From Bacillus fungorum (lineage in GTDB: Bacteria > Bacillota > Bacilli > Bacillales > Bacillaceae_G): a DNA stretch of 64,000 nt. The stretch spans positions 284,409 through 348,408 of the forward strand of contig NZ_NWUW01000003.1 in NCBI RefSeq assembly GCF_002746455.1, written 5' to 3'. The position numbers and the translations under genes are program-made. The notes beneath the pieces are model-generated. The model worked only from the letters and a program-made list of their open reading frames with translations, was not told the DNA's origin and searched no databases. Below, piece after piece: positions 62,890 to 64,000 of this stretch; the stretch's first letter is position 1; each line of letters opens with the position of its first letter.

Positions 62890-64000
62890 GGGAAATTTAT
62901 GTGTTATTACTCATTATTGGCGTAATTATAAATGCTACCTTAAATATGTACATTAGTGCTTGGATAAATATGTACAACTTTGACTCGATTCTCCATACTA
63001 ACCTTGAGGTGGTTAGTATGTATATTATGCTAGATATTCAAACAGAATTTGAGGTTAAAAGTCTTACAGACTTACCGAAGCTAAAATTACTAATGGAGAA
63101 TTTGAACATGAAAATAAATAAGAGTCAATTGGCAAGAGAGTTGGGCGTTGATCGTCTAACAATTGATAAATACTTAAATGGTTTCACGCCAAAAGGAACA
63201 AAAAATAAAGCGTCAAAGATTGATGAATATTATGAGGTCATTGTGGCTCTCTTATCCAGTGATTCCAAACAAACTTTTTATTACAAACGAATACTATGGC
63301 AATACTTGACGGATAATCACGGATTACAGTGCTCACAGTCTGCTTTCCGTGCTTACATTAATAGAAAGCCAGCATTTAAAACCTATTTCGATGAAGGAAA
63401 AAGAACAGCTCCAAACCATTCGACAGGTATTCGTTATGAAACAAAGCCAGGTGAACAAGCTCAGTTGGACTGGAAAGAAAACATTCAGTTTGAAACGAAG
63501 GATGGCGAGATTGTATACATCAATGTGGCGGTTCTTTTATTATCCTATTCGCGATTTAGAGCTTTTCACTTGAATATTTCAAAATCGCAAAGTGTTTTAC
63601 TGTCCTTTATGACAGAAGCATTTGAAGCGTTTGGTGGCGTACCGAAGGTAATTGTTACAGACAATATGAAAACAGTGATGGATGAGGCACGAACTGAATA
63701 TTTTAAAGGTATTGTTAATAATAAGTTTGCCCAATTTGCGCAGGATTTCGGTTTCAAAGTGCAACCTTGTATTGCAGGGAGACCCAAAACGAAAGGAAAA
63801 GTAGAGGCACCTATGAAATTTTTAGATGAGATCCACGCTTACCAGGGAAAATTAAGTTTTGAAGAGCTACATGAATTTGTACAAAAACTTTGTACGAGAA
63901 TTAATCAAAGCTTTCATCAAGGGACAAATAAAGTTCCAATGTTCTCCTTAAAACAAGAAAAGAATCTCTTACAGCCCCTACCACAGAGCACAATAAGAGA
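62890..64000 (+). mobile_element. IS21-family insertion sequence (left part; right end outside window)
   Basis: From about 62890 the sequence changes to istA of an IS21 element. Two direct copies of AAATATGTAC (62944-62953 and 62968-62977) just upstream of the transposase resemble the multiple terminal repeats of IS21 ends. The exact left tip is not determined; TGTTATTACTC near 62900 is one candidate. Confidence 0.65.
63018..64000 (+). CDS. istA: IS21-family transposase IstA (3' end outside window)
   Basis: The frame is open from ATG 63018 (AAGGTGGTT-like site upstream; second ATG at 63027) to the right edge, 327 codons. The N-terminal HTH reads INKSQLARELGVDRLTIDKYLNG. The DDE transposase residues are visible in QLDWKENIQF, VIVTDNMKTVM and GKVEAPMKFL. 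The partner istB ATPase gene should follow beyond the window. Codon use is similar to the host, suggesting residence in this group. Confidence 0.9.
   Translation, partial: MYIMLDIQTEFEVKSLTDLPKLKLLMENLNMKINKSQLARELGVDRLTIDKYLNGFTPKGTKNKASKIDEYYEVIVALLSSDSKQTFYYKRILWQYLTDNHGLQCSQSAFRAYINRKPAFKTYFDEGKRTAPNHSTGIRYETKPGEQAQLDWKENIQFETKDGEIVYINVAVLLLSYSRFRAFHLNISKSQSVLLSFMTEAFEAFGGVPKVIVTDNMKTVMDEARTEYFKGIVNNKFAQFAQDFGFKVQPCIAGRPKTKGKVEAPMKFLDEIHAYQGKLSFEELHEFVQKLCTRINQSFHQGTNKVPMFSLKQEKNLLQPLPQSTIR

Overview
The window is AT-rich (roughly 35% GC by eye), densely coding, low-GC Gram-positive chromosome. Gene content and order point to the Bacillus cereus group: a T-box-controlled aromatic amino acid operon with the bifunctional chorismate mutase/DAHP synthase typical of Bacillus, a tandem cluster of yrzI-type small sporulation proteins, a yhbD-yhbE-yhbF (bactofilin-like) operon, four-residue lipoboxes, strong AGGAGG ribosome binding sites, and an inserted element whose TTTAT target duplication and paired hairpins match the B. 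cereus-specific repeat bcr1. No rRNA, tRNA or CRISPR array was seen.

Layout. 1-774 is the end of an unrecognised gene. 800-7697 is the aromatic operon: promoter, two tandem tyrosine-type T-boxes, aroF (DAHP synthase), a third T-box, then aroC-hisC-tyrA-aroA, which together supply chorismate and tyrosine/phenylalanine precursors. 7794-16380 has an Eis-like acetyltransferase, a TetR regulator with a large MmpL-type exporter and three identical-class palindromic operators, a P-loop protein and an ABC-F protein behind a structured leader. 16850-20756 holds envelope genes (LTA synthase family, TerC-like membrane protein, polysaccharide deacetylase).

20981-34584 is accessory in character: small enzymes of detoxification and resistance type (metallo-beta-lactamase fold, VOC, nucleotidyltransferase, three GNATs, DinB, drug exporter, AAC(3), Nudix, AlkD-like), a YgiB/YgiC-like pair, and several broken genes (a PLP-enzyme remnant split by bcr1, a frameshifted TPR gene, a frameshifted membrane-protein gene). 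34777-35131 contains a 30-codon holin-like toxin ORF with a possible antisense RNA. 37537-38785 (minus strand) is the most unusual stretch: six tandem 46-47-codon YrzI-family genes plus a divergent upstream relative with its own promoter, palindrome and double terminator. 38963-43581 has a lipoprotein, a frameshifted DinB gene, a GntR-ABC transporter operon, a CcdC-like protein, a MITE-like inverted repeat and a CPBP protease.

43803-50007 is mostly minus strand: pantothenate kinase, FabZ-like dehydratase with an aminotransferase, small membrane proteins, an MFS exporter and an exosporium-like secreted-surface candidate of unknown function. 50374-62798 carries a small peptide, methyltransferase, nucleoside hydrolase, GlsB-like membrane protein, a HEXXH metalloprotease, a DUF4309 lipoprotein, a divergent MFS/SgrR-like regulator pair and the yhbDEF-like operon followed by a DHA2 exporter. 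The window ends inside an IS21-family insertion sequence (istA open to the right edge).

Start codons were chosen by ribosome binding site; many differ from the longest open frame. All homology statements rest on recognition of motifs, not on searches.
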